Below, in pieces: positions 1 to 12,006 of a DNA stretch of 64,000 nucleotides. How positions within the stretch are numbered: the stretch's first letter is position 1; every line of letters begins with the position of its first letter. The stretch is taken from positions 2,240,179-2,304,178 of the forward strand of contig KN832555.1 of assembly GCA_000827205.1 (NCBI GenBank), given 5' to 3'. The position numbers and the translations under genes are program-made. The stretch is from Plicaturopsis crispa FD-325 SS-3. Taxonomy: Eukaryota; Basidiomycota; Agaricomycetes; Amylocorticiales; Amylocorticiaceae. The notes beneath the pieces were generated by a model. It did not search any database. It worked only from the letters and a program-made list of their open reading frames with translations, and was not told the DNA's origin.

Positions 1-786
1 ATAGGACACAGGTGAGGAAATCAGGAGGGCTGACTCGGTCGCGGTGAGGAGGACCCGCCCGACCGATTTGTGAACGCCAAGGCGTACCAGTCTCGATCAC
101 AACGGCGAAGATGGGCCGCACAATATTGGTGCTGCTAAATCGCCACTCAACCCGGTGATTAAGCTAAGGCGCTTGGAGGAGGAGGAGGAGGGCCCGGAAC
201 CGCGGCGGTGCAGTTCAGCAGACTACTGCATCTCATGGCTTTAGAATCGAACCCATGACCACGACTCTCAAATGGATAGGCCGTTGACGTCGGGTACTAG
301 CATACAGTCTGGCATCCTGTGCAACCGTCGGTGGTGTATCGAGTACTCGTGCCCAGGTTTATAGACGCCTATGCATAGTCTAGAAGATACGGCATTCAAT
401 TTGAGGGGGTAACATAATGGAGAGACAGCATCTTGGCTCACCCACGTTGAATGCAGCCAGGCGCATTACGACGCGAAGCTCAGTGAAAGATCCCATTGGC
501 ATAATTCGCACGTCCTAGCTCGCTATAGCTGTCGCAAATATCCTGATAATAAAAGGCAAATAAAAATGTAGGTCCCCCAAGGCTCGAGCTGGTAAGAAGT
601 TGCAGAGTCTCGAAGTGGTCGGAATCGGTTTGGACATGCTCGGAGATTAAATCTACAGATCTAACTGCCACATGGCCAGAGCCAACTTTTCGGTTCCTCT
701 CTGGGTGGCACAGCAGCAGCTTTCTTGATTTCTTGTTCGCCGCCACGACCACAACTCGGACTTCAAGTCAGCCAAACCTACAAAAC
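1..786. other. Intergenic region, no gene seen
   Basis: No convincing coding region is visible on either strand. A purine-rich GGA microsatellite lies near 176-192. The right end must hold the promoter and leader of the gene starting at 787. A 90-codon minus-strand frame at 480-752 shows no protein-like features. Confidence 0.6.
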
Positions 787-2127
787 ATGGACGACGACGT
801 AGACATGGAAGCGCCCCACATATCTACTCTTCGCGAGGAGGATTCCCCGCCACCGCAGCCTTCCTCGTCGCGCCCGGTCACGTCGAAATTTCGAGTGAAG
901 CTTCTCGTCAACGAGAGCAATAGACCGGGCTCGTCCTCGGCAGCTCGCAAGGTGCCCCAGAGGAGTGACGATGAAGACGAAGATGAAGACGAGGAGGATC
1001 AACTTATTGACGACGACGACGACGACATGAGGCCCAGCATATCGGCACCCCCTCGTCCTGTCGACTCTCAACCCAAACGTAAAGTCAGCACATCCAAGCG
1101 CCGACCGAGGAAAAGGCCGCAGGAAGAAGAAAAAGCAGCCAAGTCCCCGCTACATGCAGGTACGTGCTTGTGCACTTTCCTGCTAACAGGCGCTTATGAT
1201 TCGCAAAGACAACCAGGTAGCTGAAGGCATGCGCGATACAGACCATCCTGTTTCTGCGCCCGTGCCCTCGAAACCACCAAGAAAAAGGGCCCCACGACGG
1301 AAAGTTCCTGGTTCTGCTCCAACGCTCCCGCGCAAGTCTGCCTATAAGTGAGCTCTCGACGTTGCATCTCATCTGTCCACGTTCCAACAAACGCATCACA
1401 GCCGACCAACCAACAAGGTTCTTCTCGCACCTAGCGTTGAGGATGCCGGGGTCGTAAGTGAAGGTGAGCAATGTTGATATTTTTCTCGCATCAAGCTAAC
1501 AGTGACTTGTCAGGATACACCGGAACTGCCGCATCGTCACCTGTTACTGTCCAACATGACGGCAATTCACCTGAACCAGAGAGTGCACCACCGGTCGTCG
1601 TCCCTCCTGTGGAGGAAATCAATCTTGAAGGAATACCGCTGCCTGTCTATCCGATTCCACACAGACCGTATCCTGTCCAACCTCCACCCAAAATCGGCAC
1701 TGGCTTCGCCCCCGTGATACCTCTGGACCGGAGCCGTGCGAAGGTGCGACACTGGAGAACCGCGAACAGAGAAATCCGTGGCATTGCAGGAGGGCGCTGG
1801 TTCACACGCGCGTGGGTGGGCGATAAAGAGTCAGAGCTCGCAGCGCACAAGGCCATGCAGTCCGAAGCAGGAGGCGAGAAGTCAGGCGTCCCCAGCGCCA
1901 CGCTGCCCAAGTTGGCTGGTCCATCGTTATCCACGTCGCCCTCCGGAAAACTCGTAGGGAAATTCAAAGCGACTGTAGTACAGTCGGTGTCATCGACTGC
2001 CCCCGGTTCCCGTGCTGGCTCTGCGGTCCCTGACCCGCACGCCGTTCGTGCGCCCACGAAAATGCGTACCATCGTCGCGCCGTCCTCTGATGCCGGCGAT
2101 TCTGACATGATACCTACTGCGCCTTGA
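787..2127 (+). CDS. Disordered acidic/basic protein with a conserved-looking C-terminal block; possibly INO80 subunit Ies4-like
   Basis: Function not recognised with certainty. The ATG at 787 begins MDDDVDMEAPH; the frame also runs upstream, but only from a TTG. I infer four coding exons with introns near 1160-1208, 1348-1400 and 1464-1514, all GT-AG and in frame. The N-terminus has a short hydrophobic strand, KFRVKLLV, then a long Asp/Glu run near residues 70-85 and Lys/Arg-rich stretches that look like nuclear targeting. The second half has a Pro-rich segment (YPIPHRPYPVQPPP) followed by KVRHWRTANREIRGIAGGRW, which looks like a folded motif and reads like a chromatin-complex subunit. The layout (strand at the start, W/R-rich block later) faintly recalls INO80 Ies4, but this is inference only. 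DOP1 starts about 310 bases downstream on the same strand. Confidence 0.7.
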
Positions 2128-2436
2128 TACGTGTCTGCATTTTATACTATAGTAGTCCTGTAATCGTTCTGGCTCTCTGTCTATTATTTGCGATTTTTTT
2201 TGGAAATGTTTGTGCAATCGAGGGAGGCGCGTCGTGATATTTACAGATGTTGTGTCCGCAACCAGTGGCTGCGCGACGCGTCCTGCCGCTGCTGCTGCCA
2301 ATTCTGTATATGCCTCCTGCTGAACTTGGCTCTCTTCGTCGCCTGTACTACCACGCTTGTCATCGTTTATCCATTTACCTGGGCCCCATAACGCAACGAT
2401 AATCTCCAGGCGGTGTAGCCGGCTCTCATCGCCTTC

Positions 2437-5400
2437 ATGTCGTCGAAAACAACCCAAGTTACCCCTGTATTAGGCTCCGGAACGAATGTTAAGAAGGGTT
2501 CGGCATGGGTTTCTGCGAGGGCCAGTGAACGTGGTGAGTGTCCAGCTATTTCAACAAGCTGTGGATCGAAATAACGACCTCCCGAGGACAGCGGTGGCCC
2601 AACAGGCTTTCGCAGCGGATCCCAAATACCGGAAATACACGCAGCAAGTGGAGAAATGCTTGAACTCCTTCGATAATGTGCATGAATGGGCGGACTGTAT
2701 AGCATTTCTGAAGCAGCTCCTGAAAGTGTGTACATCGAAATCGCGTAGGGGGGTCACCAGCGTTGAATATATCTCATTAACTTCCAGACGTTCCAATCCT
2801 ACATGCAATTCAAGGAGATCCCCCGGAAATTAGTCGTCGCAAAGCGTCTCTCACAGTGCCTAAATCCTGCACTACCCACAGGTGTCCACCAGCGGGCACT
2901 GGACGTTTACGCGCATATACTGGCAGTTTTGGGTGTGCGTACATGAAGTTATATATGTTGACATTCCTGATGAATCCTTGTATAGTCAGAGGGTCTCAAA
3001 CGTGATCTACCTCTGTGGTCTTCTGGACTATTTCCATTTTTTGAATATGCGGCAACGTCCGTTAAGGTACGTGTCAATGCGTCGCACGTATCAGTTGTCG
3101 CGCTAACAATTTCCGTAGCCGACACTCTTGAACCTCTATGACACGCATTATTTGCCCTTACAAGAGTACTTACGACCCGTTATGAAAGCCTTCATACTGG
3201 CACTACTTCCTGGACTGGAGGAGGAAACGGGCGAATTCTTTGATAAAGTGATTTCATATTCGCCATTATGCTCTATCTCCAGCTAATGTTGAGGTCAGGT
3301 TCTGGGACTTCTAGATCGACTATCGGGAACCGTCTCGCAGTCATTCTTCCTGCAGAATATATGGCTGGTCATGCTCACGACACCTTCGGCTCGCGGGACG
3401 TCGATAAATTACTTGTCACGGCGGTTACCACGGCTGAACGCCGACGAAGGTGACGGCGAATATCTAAATCTATCGCTTCGACGACTAACGCAATGGCATA
3501 GATGTTACCTCTATCATAGGTCGCGACGTAGGTCTGATGATCCGTGCGTTTTCGGCGGCACTCGAAGACGACAATCTCCTCGTACGGAGAGGAGCTTTGG
3601 ACATCTTATTGCAGTCCATGCGGATCGACAGTGCTGCTGTTCACAAAGCGCAGGCGGAGGACCGGACGATTCTCATGCGCGCTGCAACTGGCGTAGTTCT
3701 GAGGCGTGACTTGTCATTGAACCGACGGTTATATACATGGCTATTAGGACCTGAGGAGAAGAGCGAGCATCAGATCGCTTATTTCCATAAGCACTCTCTG
3801 GAACTCCTCAAATCTACCCTTCGCGTATGTCAATCTCACCCGATTCATGAAAATGCACGATTGATATCCATCTTTTCTAGGACGACATGTTCACACCGAC
3901 GGGAGATTATTCCGAGTCACGACCATTCAAGATCTTCATTTCGCTACTTGATAAATGGGAGATTGGTTCCGCTTTGACAGACGCGCTTGTCTATGATGCA
4001 TTCAAAGCCGTCAAGCAATCGCTCGAGTTAAACCCAGATAGTGGGGAGGATGTATGAATTTACTGCATTTAAAGAGTGGTCGTTATACTGACATCGGTTT
4101 AGATGGTCATGACTGCAAGTACGCTTTATGAAGCGGTTGAGCCGAACGTTATATGGAAACAAATATTTACTTCCGTCGTGGATGGCCTCAAGGGTGGGGG
4201 CGCCGAACTTGAGGTATGTGGTTCCATGCGACTTGGCCATCCATACTCAGCCTATCTCTCCAGTCTCTTCATATGGCACTCTTCATTCTCAAGACGTTCC
4301 CTGTACAAGACGAAGAAATCCAGGGTATCCACCTACCCATTATATTCTCGGCTATCATGGAAATTCTCAACGTGAGTTTCATGTTGATGGCTCTCGGTCG
4401 GGTCTGATATTCTTTAGGCTTGCGTAAGAGACGATATTACAAGAGCTGCCACTGCGTCTACCCGCGATTGCTTACGACTTCAAGAGGAGATTTTGAAGAG
4501 TATTCCATTCTCCGCCTTGCTTCAGCGCCCCGAGCTTAGCGGTGATGCTCAAGCGACAGCGGCTGTTCAAGGATCCTATGCATTCGCCTGCACATTCTAC
4601 GAAATAAAGTCGGTGACCACCCTCCCAGTGACGAAATCCGCGCCGGCGGAGCCTTTTGCTTCCGCATTTGAGAACCTGATAGAGCTTACGCTCAGCTGTG
4701 AACGGAACTTACTTGACTCTCGCAACCATGGGTCGATCCTGCGGGAAGTCTACAACCAGTCATTATCACTCGTCGGTGGACTTCTCTCCAGACTTGACAA
4801 GCAGCCGCGATCAATATCGGTGTCTTGGAACCCAAGAGAGTGGCTTTCAATCATTATCGGCAATTTTGGACACAAGGTATGGCATGAATTCATTGGATTG
4901 ACTATTAATCGACATGGCCAGCACAGAGTACGACGTTCGCCACAGTAGACCGCGCCATCGCGCTGACTATTGCCTTGCACTCAACTAAACGGTTGAACCC
5001 GGGATTGTCTGTTGATGAACGACCAATAATGCAGACCATAATATCGACGGTGTGTGTCCAGGCTCGTCGTGTTGTCTGTTACTTATCTTTCTCCAGCTCC
5101 TTAAATACCTCCGCTCTGACTGTGCAATGTATCACGCACGCGCCGTTAGTCTTATTTGGGCAGTTGACGCTGCCACAAAGCACGGTCACCTGGAAGCGAT
5201 TGTAGCTCAAAGCATGACGTCTTCTTCTCTGAGTTATACGCAAGAGCCGTACGAAGCGTTCGGTGTGCTCTGGCGACTGACAGGTAATGAATGAACATGG
5301 TTCCAAAATTTCTGACTTTCTAATTCAGAGCTACAGAGGACCATCTGCTTCCTGGATTTCGCTTCAAGGTTCCGATGATGTTGGTCCTGGATACACTTAA

Positions 5401-8400
5401 GAGTGACAACCCAAGTCTCCACCGGGTAGGTGAGACTTGGATGCGAAGTAGCCTCAAATCCTACATACGGTACGTCTGATACAAAGTGGAATCGTCCTCC
5501 CAGTCTGAATTATAACGATATTAGTGTCCTCGATCCTATATTGCACGACTTACTGGACCCTACGATACATCGTAAGCCAACGACGACCAAAGTTCATGGC
5601 AAGGAGCTTCCGGGGTTCTTGTATGAACGACCTTTCGACCAACGCCTCGTCAGTCACACTCTAGACACATTACTGTCTGTGGTACGCTTCGGTGGGCAAG
5701 GCTTTGCCAAAACAGCGCGCAATACGCCGATACAACGTTCTCATTACCCGGAACTGGTCAAAAGGGCTGAAGCAGGTAAATATCTACACCATGAGTCGCC
5801 CTGTTTGCCTTGTTGATTGTGACTTCTTAGCCGGATCTCAACCTGACGCAAGCTACTTAGACGTGCTTGTCGACATTCTACTTCGGTCGGTATTTTAACT
5901 TATGGAGGAGCCAGTGCTGACCGTTTTGTAGGTTTCTTCAGTCTGAGCCTCGTCACGAGTGGGCCGCCACCATGCGATCTTCTAATTCCGTTTTACAGTC
6001 GACTTCTGTCGATTTACTCCAGGCCCTCATCTCTCGAGGTGAAGTAGACGCGTTAAGTGTCGAATCCATCGAGGCCGCGGTCGTTGGTAAACTCTACTTG
6101 TGCGTACACACAGAGCGTCTCGACCTGCAAAACAAGTTGCTGCATCTCCTGCATTCGCTTATCTCTGCCTCTTCCTCGGTCCTCGAGCAACACACCAATG
6201 ACATTAGGCAACACCAACGGGATGGCGGATCAGACGAAGCCTCTTCTCAGGATCACCGCAATGGCGGGTATGCGGTCAATCCTCTGCTAACGCAAACTCT
6301 TGTGGAGGGTGTTGCATCACGGAAAAATCGGCCTGTCTTGCAACACTGGCTCGACTTCATTCTAATGGCTCTGCCTCAATTTCAGAGAACTCTTCATGCT
6401 GTCATCACACCCATGAACGATTGTGTCTGCCGACAACTACGCTCAGCATTATCTGACATACTTGCCTCTTCTGCAGACGATGCGGGTGCCATGGATGTCC
6501 TTTCGTCTACTACGGATGCAGAGCTCCTTATGTTCCTTAACGCGCTCGAGCGTCTTGTTCTACTTGGGCTGTCTAACGCATCGGAGGCCAATCAAACCGA
6601 CGAAGACAACGTGATGTCAGAAAAACCAGGAACAGAGAACAGCGGTTTGTTGGGGTACGTGTCGAATGTCTTCGGTTCCGACACCATACCCCAGTCAGGC
6701 GAAGAACAGTTATCAGTGAGTCTTTGATTGCATGGCCCATATTCTTTGGCTGCTGAAGTTGATTCCTACAGTCCCGGTCGCCGGGATACAGATCCTTACA
6801 CGAAGGAGTCCGTGTGCTGTATTCGATATGGGCAACATTAGCGTGGACAGAACCGTCAACGTGGTCACCTAAGCACGAGTCACTATCGCTCATATATAAT
6901 CGCACCCGAGGGCGGTGTCGGCGTGTCCTGGAACATCTCTTCCGCGTTCAGGGTGCTGAAGTCTTGGAATCCATCGTAGACTGCTGGAACCGCGAAAAAT
7001 TGGTGATTGGCTTTGATAGCTTCGTCGAAGCAATGACACTCATACCCCACAGGACTCGAGGGCACTCGACGGTGCTGCATTCGACTTGGTGGATGTATTA
7101 ATAGCGAATGCGCAAAGCGTGGTGCATATGTTATGTGAGGCCATCGCTTTTCGCAGTCCAGGATCTTTGGAGAGGAGCAGGAAGCAGGCCGTTAACCCGA
7201 ACCTGTGAGTGGGCGTCGTTCTGCATCTTCACGAAAACTTACATGATCGAAGGTCGGACACCGTCCTATTCAACTTTCTCGAACAGTACTTTTCCCGCTT
7301 GGAGGGACCACTTGCCTTACAGGTTTGGGGTCGATATCTTCAGTTGGTCAAAGAGATTATTGGCAGCAAAGGCGACTTCAAAGCGCAGATGTTCCCACTC
7401 CTCCGGTTCGTTTGTTGTGATTCTTGCTTCTCAGATACAACATACCCATGCACTGACTCCAGGTGTCTTTCTGCTTTGGCGGACAAGATCACCCAAACGA
7501 CCGCCATGGAGGACAGGCGTGTCCGGAAGGAGTTGCAGGTGCGCACACTTCTGGTCGTTGAATTTCCTCTGTTGAGTCTTCCTCCCAGGATAATTTCGGA
7601 AAGCTACTAGATGCATGCGTTTCCTTCGTTGGCCGTTCGCCAGATCAGGGAGCATGGATCCGGAGGAATAGAGATACCATCAATGCGGATGGTCGCGACT
7701 CGCCCTCTCTGCGTGGTGGTAAGTGCCCTGTTTTCAATTCACAACAGCTCGTCAACCGCATACCCTCTAGACACCAGGATCGAGGAGAAGATGAATGGCA
7801 GTACCGTTTCCCTCCAAGACTCACTAAAATCTACGCCGAGCGCAGATCTACCGCTGAAGGTAATGTTTCTCGCCGATGCTCATGTCGTTCAGCTAACCAA
7901 TGTACGCAGATCATACAATTTATCGCCTCCAGTGCAGTCCCTAGTATGCGAAAATTCTTGTTGGACAACGACAAAATTGCAACTGCCACGAGTAATATCA
8001 TATACTATATCGTGAACCCTGCTCTGAAGGGCAAGTCAAAGTTGGTGAATTGCCTCTATTTTGTTATCCATTGCTGATGGTATGCTAGACCGATGGATGT
8101 GGATGAGACCATAGTTCAGATAATCCGGGAAATGGCAAGAATCCCTTCTTCTCTCAAAGCGTGGCGTGGGCCTGTCACCGATCTCCTCAATGACACCCGG
8201 GTCTTCAACTCGAATCCTGAAGCTGCCGACCAGTGGAAGCCGGTCGTGAAAGCATTGTTTGACGTGGATAGAACGGCTTTCCCAGAACTGCTAGGTATTA
8301 ATGGTTCTATCGTGCCCTTGACTATCCTAATCTTTTTGTCGCAGCCAAAGTCGCGACAGCACCGTCAGCAAACATATTCACCAATCGTGAATACGAGATG

Positions 8401-9229
8401 CTACTCCGGTCGCTGAACTTGAGGCGGTTGTCCTACGTGCTGTTCACGGGAGACAAGAACCATTTCATAACCCAATTACCATCGATACAGGAGAAACTGG
8501 TCGACATCCTCAGGAATGTCACAGCACCTATTGTGCAGAGCGAGGTGTACCTTTGCATACGCGTTTTGCTTTGCCGCCTCTCGCCACATAACTTGACCAG
8601 TTTCTGGCCAGTTATCCTGACGGAGCTTGTACGTACCCCCCATCGTACCTACACGTTATCACTAAAACTAAGCCGCCGTCGGTCGTTCATTGCAGTATCG
8701 GATATTTGAGCAAATCATGACGAGTGTTCCGTCGGACAGCTCAGAAGAACTGCAGCTAATTCTGTCTGCGAGCAAGGTGCTAGACATGCTTCTCGTGCTC
8801 CAAACAGAAGAGTTCCAGATGTGCGTAAATTCTCGGCGTCCGATGCCTTTTATCTGACCACAACAACACAGACATCAATGGATCTTTATCACGGACACGG
8901 TGGACGCTGTCTACCGCCCCGATGACTGGTTCCCTGAGGCGATGATGGACCAACTGGCGGAAATCATCGGAAACCTGCCCGCATCGGAGGGCGCACCTAA
9001 CGTCGTCCCTGCACAAGTCGTGCCAACGACACCGCCGCCCACGGACGTCCGGCCCATGCGGCGTCCGCTGCTTAACTCGATGCGACAAATCGATAGCATC
9101 CGCGACCTCGTTCCGTTCTTCTCGCACGTGAGCATAGCCTCGTATGAGAGCGTTTATACAAGCGGGGGGAATGTTGATTGGGCAGCGGTGGAAGAAGGGA
9201 TCATGCAGGATATGTTCGACGGACGCTGA
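2437..9229 (+). CDS. DOP1: DOP1 (Dopey) family protein
   Basis: Very large, many-exon gene; by estimate about 1,800 residues, which fits fungal Dop1. The ATG at 2437 gives [13 protein letters not shown], and a 61-base intron joins it in frame to [20 protein letters not shown], the start of the Dopey N-terminal domain. This continues through [33 protein letters not shown] and the block ending [16 protein letters not shown]. The middle is helical and repeat-like; the C-terminus ends with a conserved stretch containing [20 protein letters not shown]. Dop1 works with the flippase regulator Mon2 in Golgi-endosome traffic and in organelle positioning along microtubules. At least 20 short introns are needed. 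No disabling lesion was seen, though some small exons cannot be placed exactly by eye. Confidence 0.92.
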
Positions 9230-9888
9230 GACATGTCAGTCGTGTTGGGGTCATGTTATGGCCCGTGGATTAACTACCGGTTACTAGTCGCGCTTTCATG
9301 CCCGATGTACATTAATTACTTGCTCACATATACCATCCCTACATAGCAAGGTTTTCTTCATCTCGAGAGCTTTGACACATTGTATGCATCGCATATCATA
9401 ACCACTTGCAAGTAGCTAGCGCTCTTTCTGATACATCTTTAGTAACGAGCTGACAACACCGGGTCATAATCAAGGAAGGCCGCTGACGGTGATGAAGCTG
9501 AAGCGCGAGGCTGACACGGGTCCAGGTGATATTCAAAGTGTATGAGATGATAGAGCATATGTACGACCTCTGGCATTTGGAACGGTTTGGCTACCCCTCC
9601 CCGACCAGACCAGACCCTTGCGCTGATGCACGATCACTCTCGCCCACGATGCAATGTGCATGGCAGTCTCGGGCAAGTCTCGGGTGCCGATAATATGGTA
9701 TATCCAAGCCAAGCGATAAGCAACAAATGTAACATGGTACCAACATCCCAAGAGTTCAGAAATCACCCCAATTCCTGCGGAATTTGTACTGCATGCGGGA
9801 ATTCTGCACGTCAATGCTCTTCTCTGAGAGTTCGAAACAATAGCAGAACAACGAACCTTGTACGGCAAATTCTTTCTGTACATGTTTG
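9230..9888. other. Convergent 3' region between DOP1 and the nucleobindin-like gene
   Basis: AT-richer spacer of about 660 bases between two converging genes, presumably both 3' UTRs. I see no gene or repeat in it. Confidence 0.6.
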
Positions 9889-11167
9889 TCAGGATTGAAT
9901 TTGGAAGAGACCGACGACGCGAACGAACCTCATCTTATCAACGGGAGACGTCGGTGGTTTGTATCCACCGTCTCCGGCGCCCCATTCAGCTTGCGCCTCC
10001 GCCTTCTCTCGTGCCTCCTGGAACCTCACGCTGGGATCCTGCTTTTCTGGAGGGGTCACACGTGAAATCTTGGGTTTCACGGCTGCAGCGGCCGCAGAAG
10101 GGTCCTGCACCGGGGGCACTACGTCAGCTTGATCGACGTGGGGGTGTGCCGCGTCGTTCGGGACGATTGGCTGCTGGGCATTGTTTCCCGACACTATCTC
10201 TGCCTCGGAGGGAGGAGAAGGGGGTTCCAGCTCGTGGGCTGCGAGCGCCTCGTCGACAGATATCCCTTGGAAAGCAGCTTCTTTCTCGGCTTCTTTGCGT
10301 TCAATCGCTTCGTGGTGGCCGAAGTGCTCAATATCTTCCGGGTGGTTGTACGACTCGTCGGTCTGCGTCTCCGGCGTCGAATGGAATTCCTCTATCGAAT
10401 CGACTTGTTAATGGGGATAGATCGCCAAGTGGACAGACATACCTTCGTGATGCAGGAAGAACTCTTGAGTGCCGGACCAGTCAGTGAGGGGGCCGTCAAT
10501 ATACGAGGGGAAAGTATAACGCACCGCTTTCAACGTCGTAATGGTGACCTTCCGCACCCATATCATCGAAATTCGGTAACCCGTCCAGCCCAACTGCTTC
10601 GAATTCCTCTGGTGTAATTTTGCCATCGTTACTTGTGTCCATCTTGTCCAGTACGGCCTTCACGATGAAATCGGCTTTCTTCTGGTGCTCAACATCGTCC
10701 TGGCACGTCGTTAGCAACTGACCACAACGGCGTCCGAACGGTGCTAACCTTGGATTTCTTCTGCGAGTAGACATGGTGGACACCGTAAATCGCCTCAATT
10801 TCCTCGCGGTCCCAGAAACCATCTCTGGAATCAAACGCGTCAGACAGACCGCACCGCATGTCTAATTCACTAACCGATTGAGGTCGTGCAGATGGAAGAA
10901 ACTCCGTGCGTCGAATGCATCTCTACAAGAGAAATAGTTCAATGTGAAGACATCAGTTTAGGAAGAAAAATGGTCTACATATGATGCTCCGACGACATCT
11001 AGAGACCGTTAGTACTACTTTCATCCTGAGTCGTCGCAACGACGTACGTGTCTCTGTGCGTATTGCTGGACAGTTTCGCCCTCAGCCGGTTCACCATGAC
11101 CAGCATGACCTTGCGCCGAGTGCACAAGAGCGGCAAGAGAAAGACCAGCACAGAGAGAAACCTTCAT
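9889..11167 (-). CDS. Nucleobindin/Ssp120-like EF-hand protein of the secretory pathway
   Basis: Read on the minus strand from the ATG at 11167, whose MKVSLCAGLSLAALVHSAQG is a clear signal peptide; an upstream in-frame ATG at 11203 would bury this signal, so 11167 is preferred. After the signal come HAGHGEPAEGETVQQYAQRH and a DAFD-SFFHLHDLN segment typical of nucleobindins. Two EF-hands follow: DLNRDGFWDREE, which runs across an intron, and DTSNDGKITPEE. The C-terminal third is acidic and Ala/Pro-rich and ends with a WGAGDGGYKPP motif. The family (human nucleobindin, yeast Ssp120) is luminal and calcium-binding, linked with cargo export from the ER and Golgi. No HDEL-type retrieval signal is visible at the C-terminus. 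The gene diverges from the ABC transporter, sharing an 840-base promoter region. Confidence 0.85.
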
Positions 11168-11576
11168 GATGAAGACAGAATTCACGAAAGCACTTGGATG
11201 CAATAGCCACGGAAGTTCGTAGCAAGGGAATCAGACGCCACAAACCAGACTCCTGTCCAGTCACCCACTCCCCTAATCGGGCCCCGGGGATCTAATTCGA
11301 AGCGGAGATCCCTCAACCTGATACCAATTTTATGTTTTATGTAACGTAGTCCGCTGCCTTGGATCGCCAAGTCTGCCTCCTGCCTTGCTGCCTCCAGATA
11401 ATTTGCAAGTACAGCAGTCATACAGCGGTCAAAATTTTCTGGCAATGAAGCTTGAAGCTACGGTATGTGCCTCGTTTGGGGTACACCATTTGGGCAGGGC
11501 CCCAGTAAGCTTTACGAGAACTGCTGTCTCAGTGTTTTCACAGCGTGTATGAGCGTGTATGTCGCATCGAGAAGAA

Positions 11577-11612
11577 TCGGTCGACCCACTTTACTTCGAG
11601 TGGGTCAACCGA
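11577..11612. repeat. 14-bp inverted repeat in the ABC transporter promoter
   Basis: The arms TCGGTCGACCCACT (11577-11590) and its near-complement AGTGGGTCAACCGA (11599-11612) match at 13 of 14 positions around an 8-base spacer. It lies about 395 bases before the transporter ATG. Such a dyad could be a binding site for a dimeric zinc-cluster regulator, but no factor can be named from sequence. Confidence 0.7.
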
Positions 11613-11930
11613 AGACGGCGAGTCATACTGAAACCTGACACCATCTTGCTATGAAAACGCTTTCTTACCGCGATGGTAATTCATGTTCCCCGTCTGCTTG
11701 TGCTCTTTCAAATGCTATCGTTTCATGCTGCGATGATTCAGCTCAACGTCGAGAGGTTGACAGAACGTTTGTAATGTGTTTATTGGGTCTGTGTAATAAC
11801 CCGAAAGGGTCGCGGTATATCGAGGAGTCTGGCGCCCGTCAACGGGACCGAATTTCTAGTCATTTTCTACTCCGCGAAGATTTGACCGATCCGGCATTGA
11901 GAGTGCTGATTCATGCACGCAGAGCCAGCT

Positions 11931-11937
11931 TTATAAA
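11931..11937 (+). promoter_or_regulatory. TATA box of the ABC transporter
   Basis: TTATAAA lies 70 bases before the transporter ATG, in the expected orientation, followed by a pyrimidine-rich leader (CTCTCCCCTACGCTC). This is typical of strongly inducible fungal promoters. Confidence 0.6.
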
Positions 11938-12006
11938 GACGGCCGCGGTGTATTATGAAAATTTGTGGAACATTTCCTCTCCCCTACGCTCTTTCTTCCT
12001 CCCGTC

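Larger units (their letters stand above)
11168..12006. promoter_or_regulatory. Divergent promoter region, EF-hand gene / ABC transporter
   Basis: About 840 bases separate the two start codons. It holds an imperfect inverted repeat at 11577-11612 and a TATA box at 11931-11937, both listed separately. No exact TCCGCGGA-type drug response element was found; TCCGCGAA near 11870 is only a partial match. Confidence 0.6.

Noticed and set aside
232-300. tRNA-like T-loop on the minus strand (GGTTCGATTC)
   Set aside because: The flanking bases do not form a T-stem and no cloverleaf can be drawn.
480-752. Minus-strand frame of 90 codons before the first gene
   Set aside because: No domain or composition typical of a protein, and it runs up to the next gene's leader.
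11182-11445. Minus-strand frame of 87 codons in the EF-hand / ABC promoter
   Set aside because: Overlaps the expected leader of the EF-hand gene; no family resemblance.
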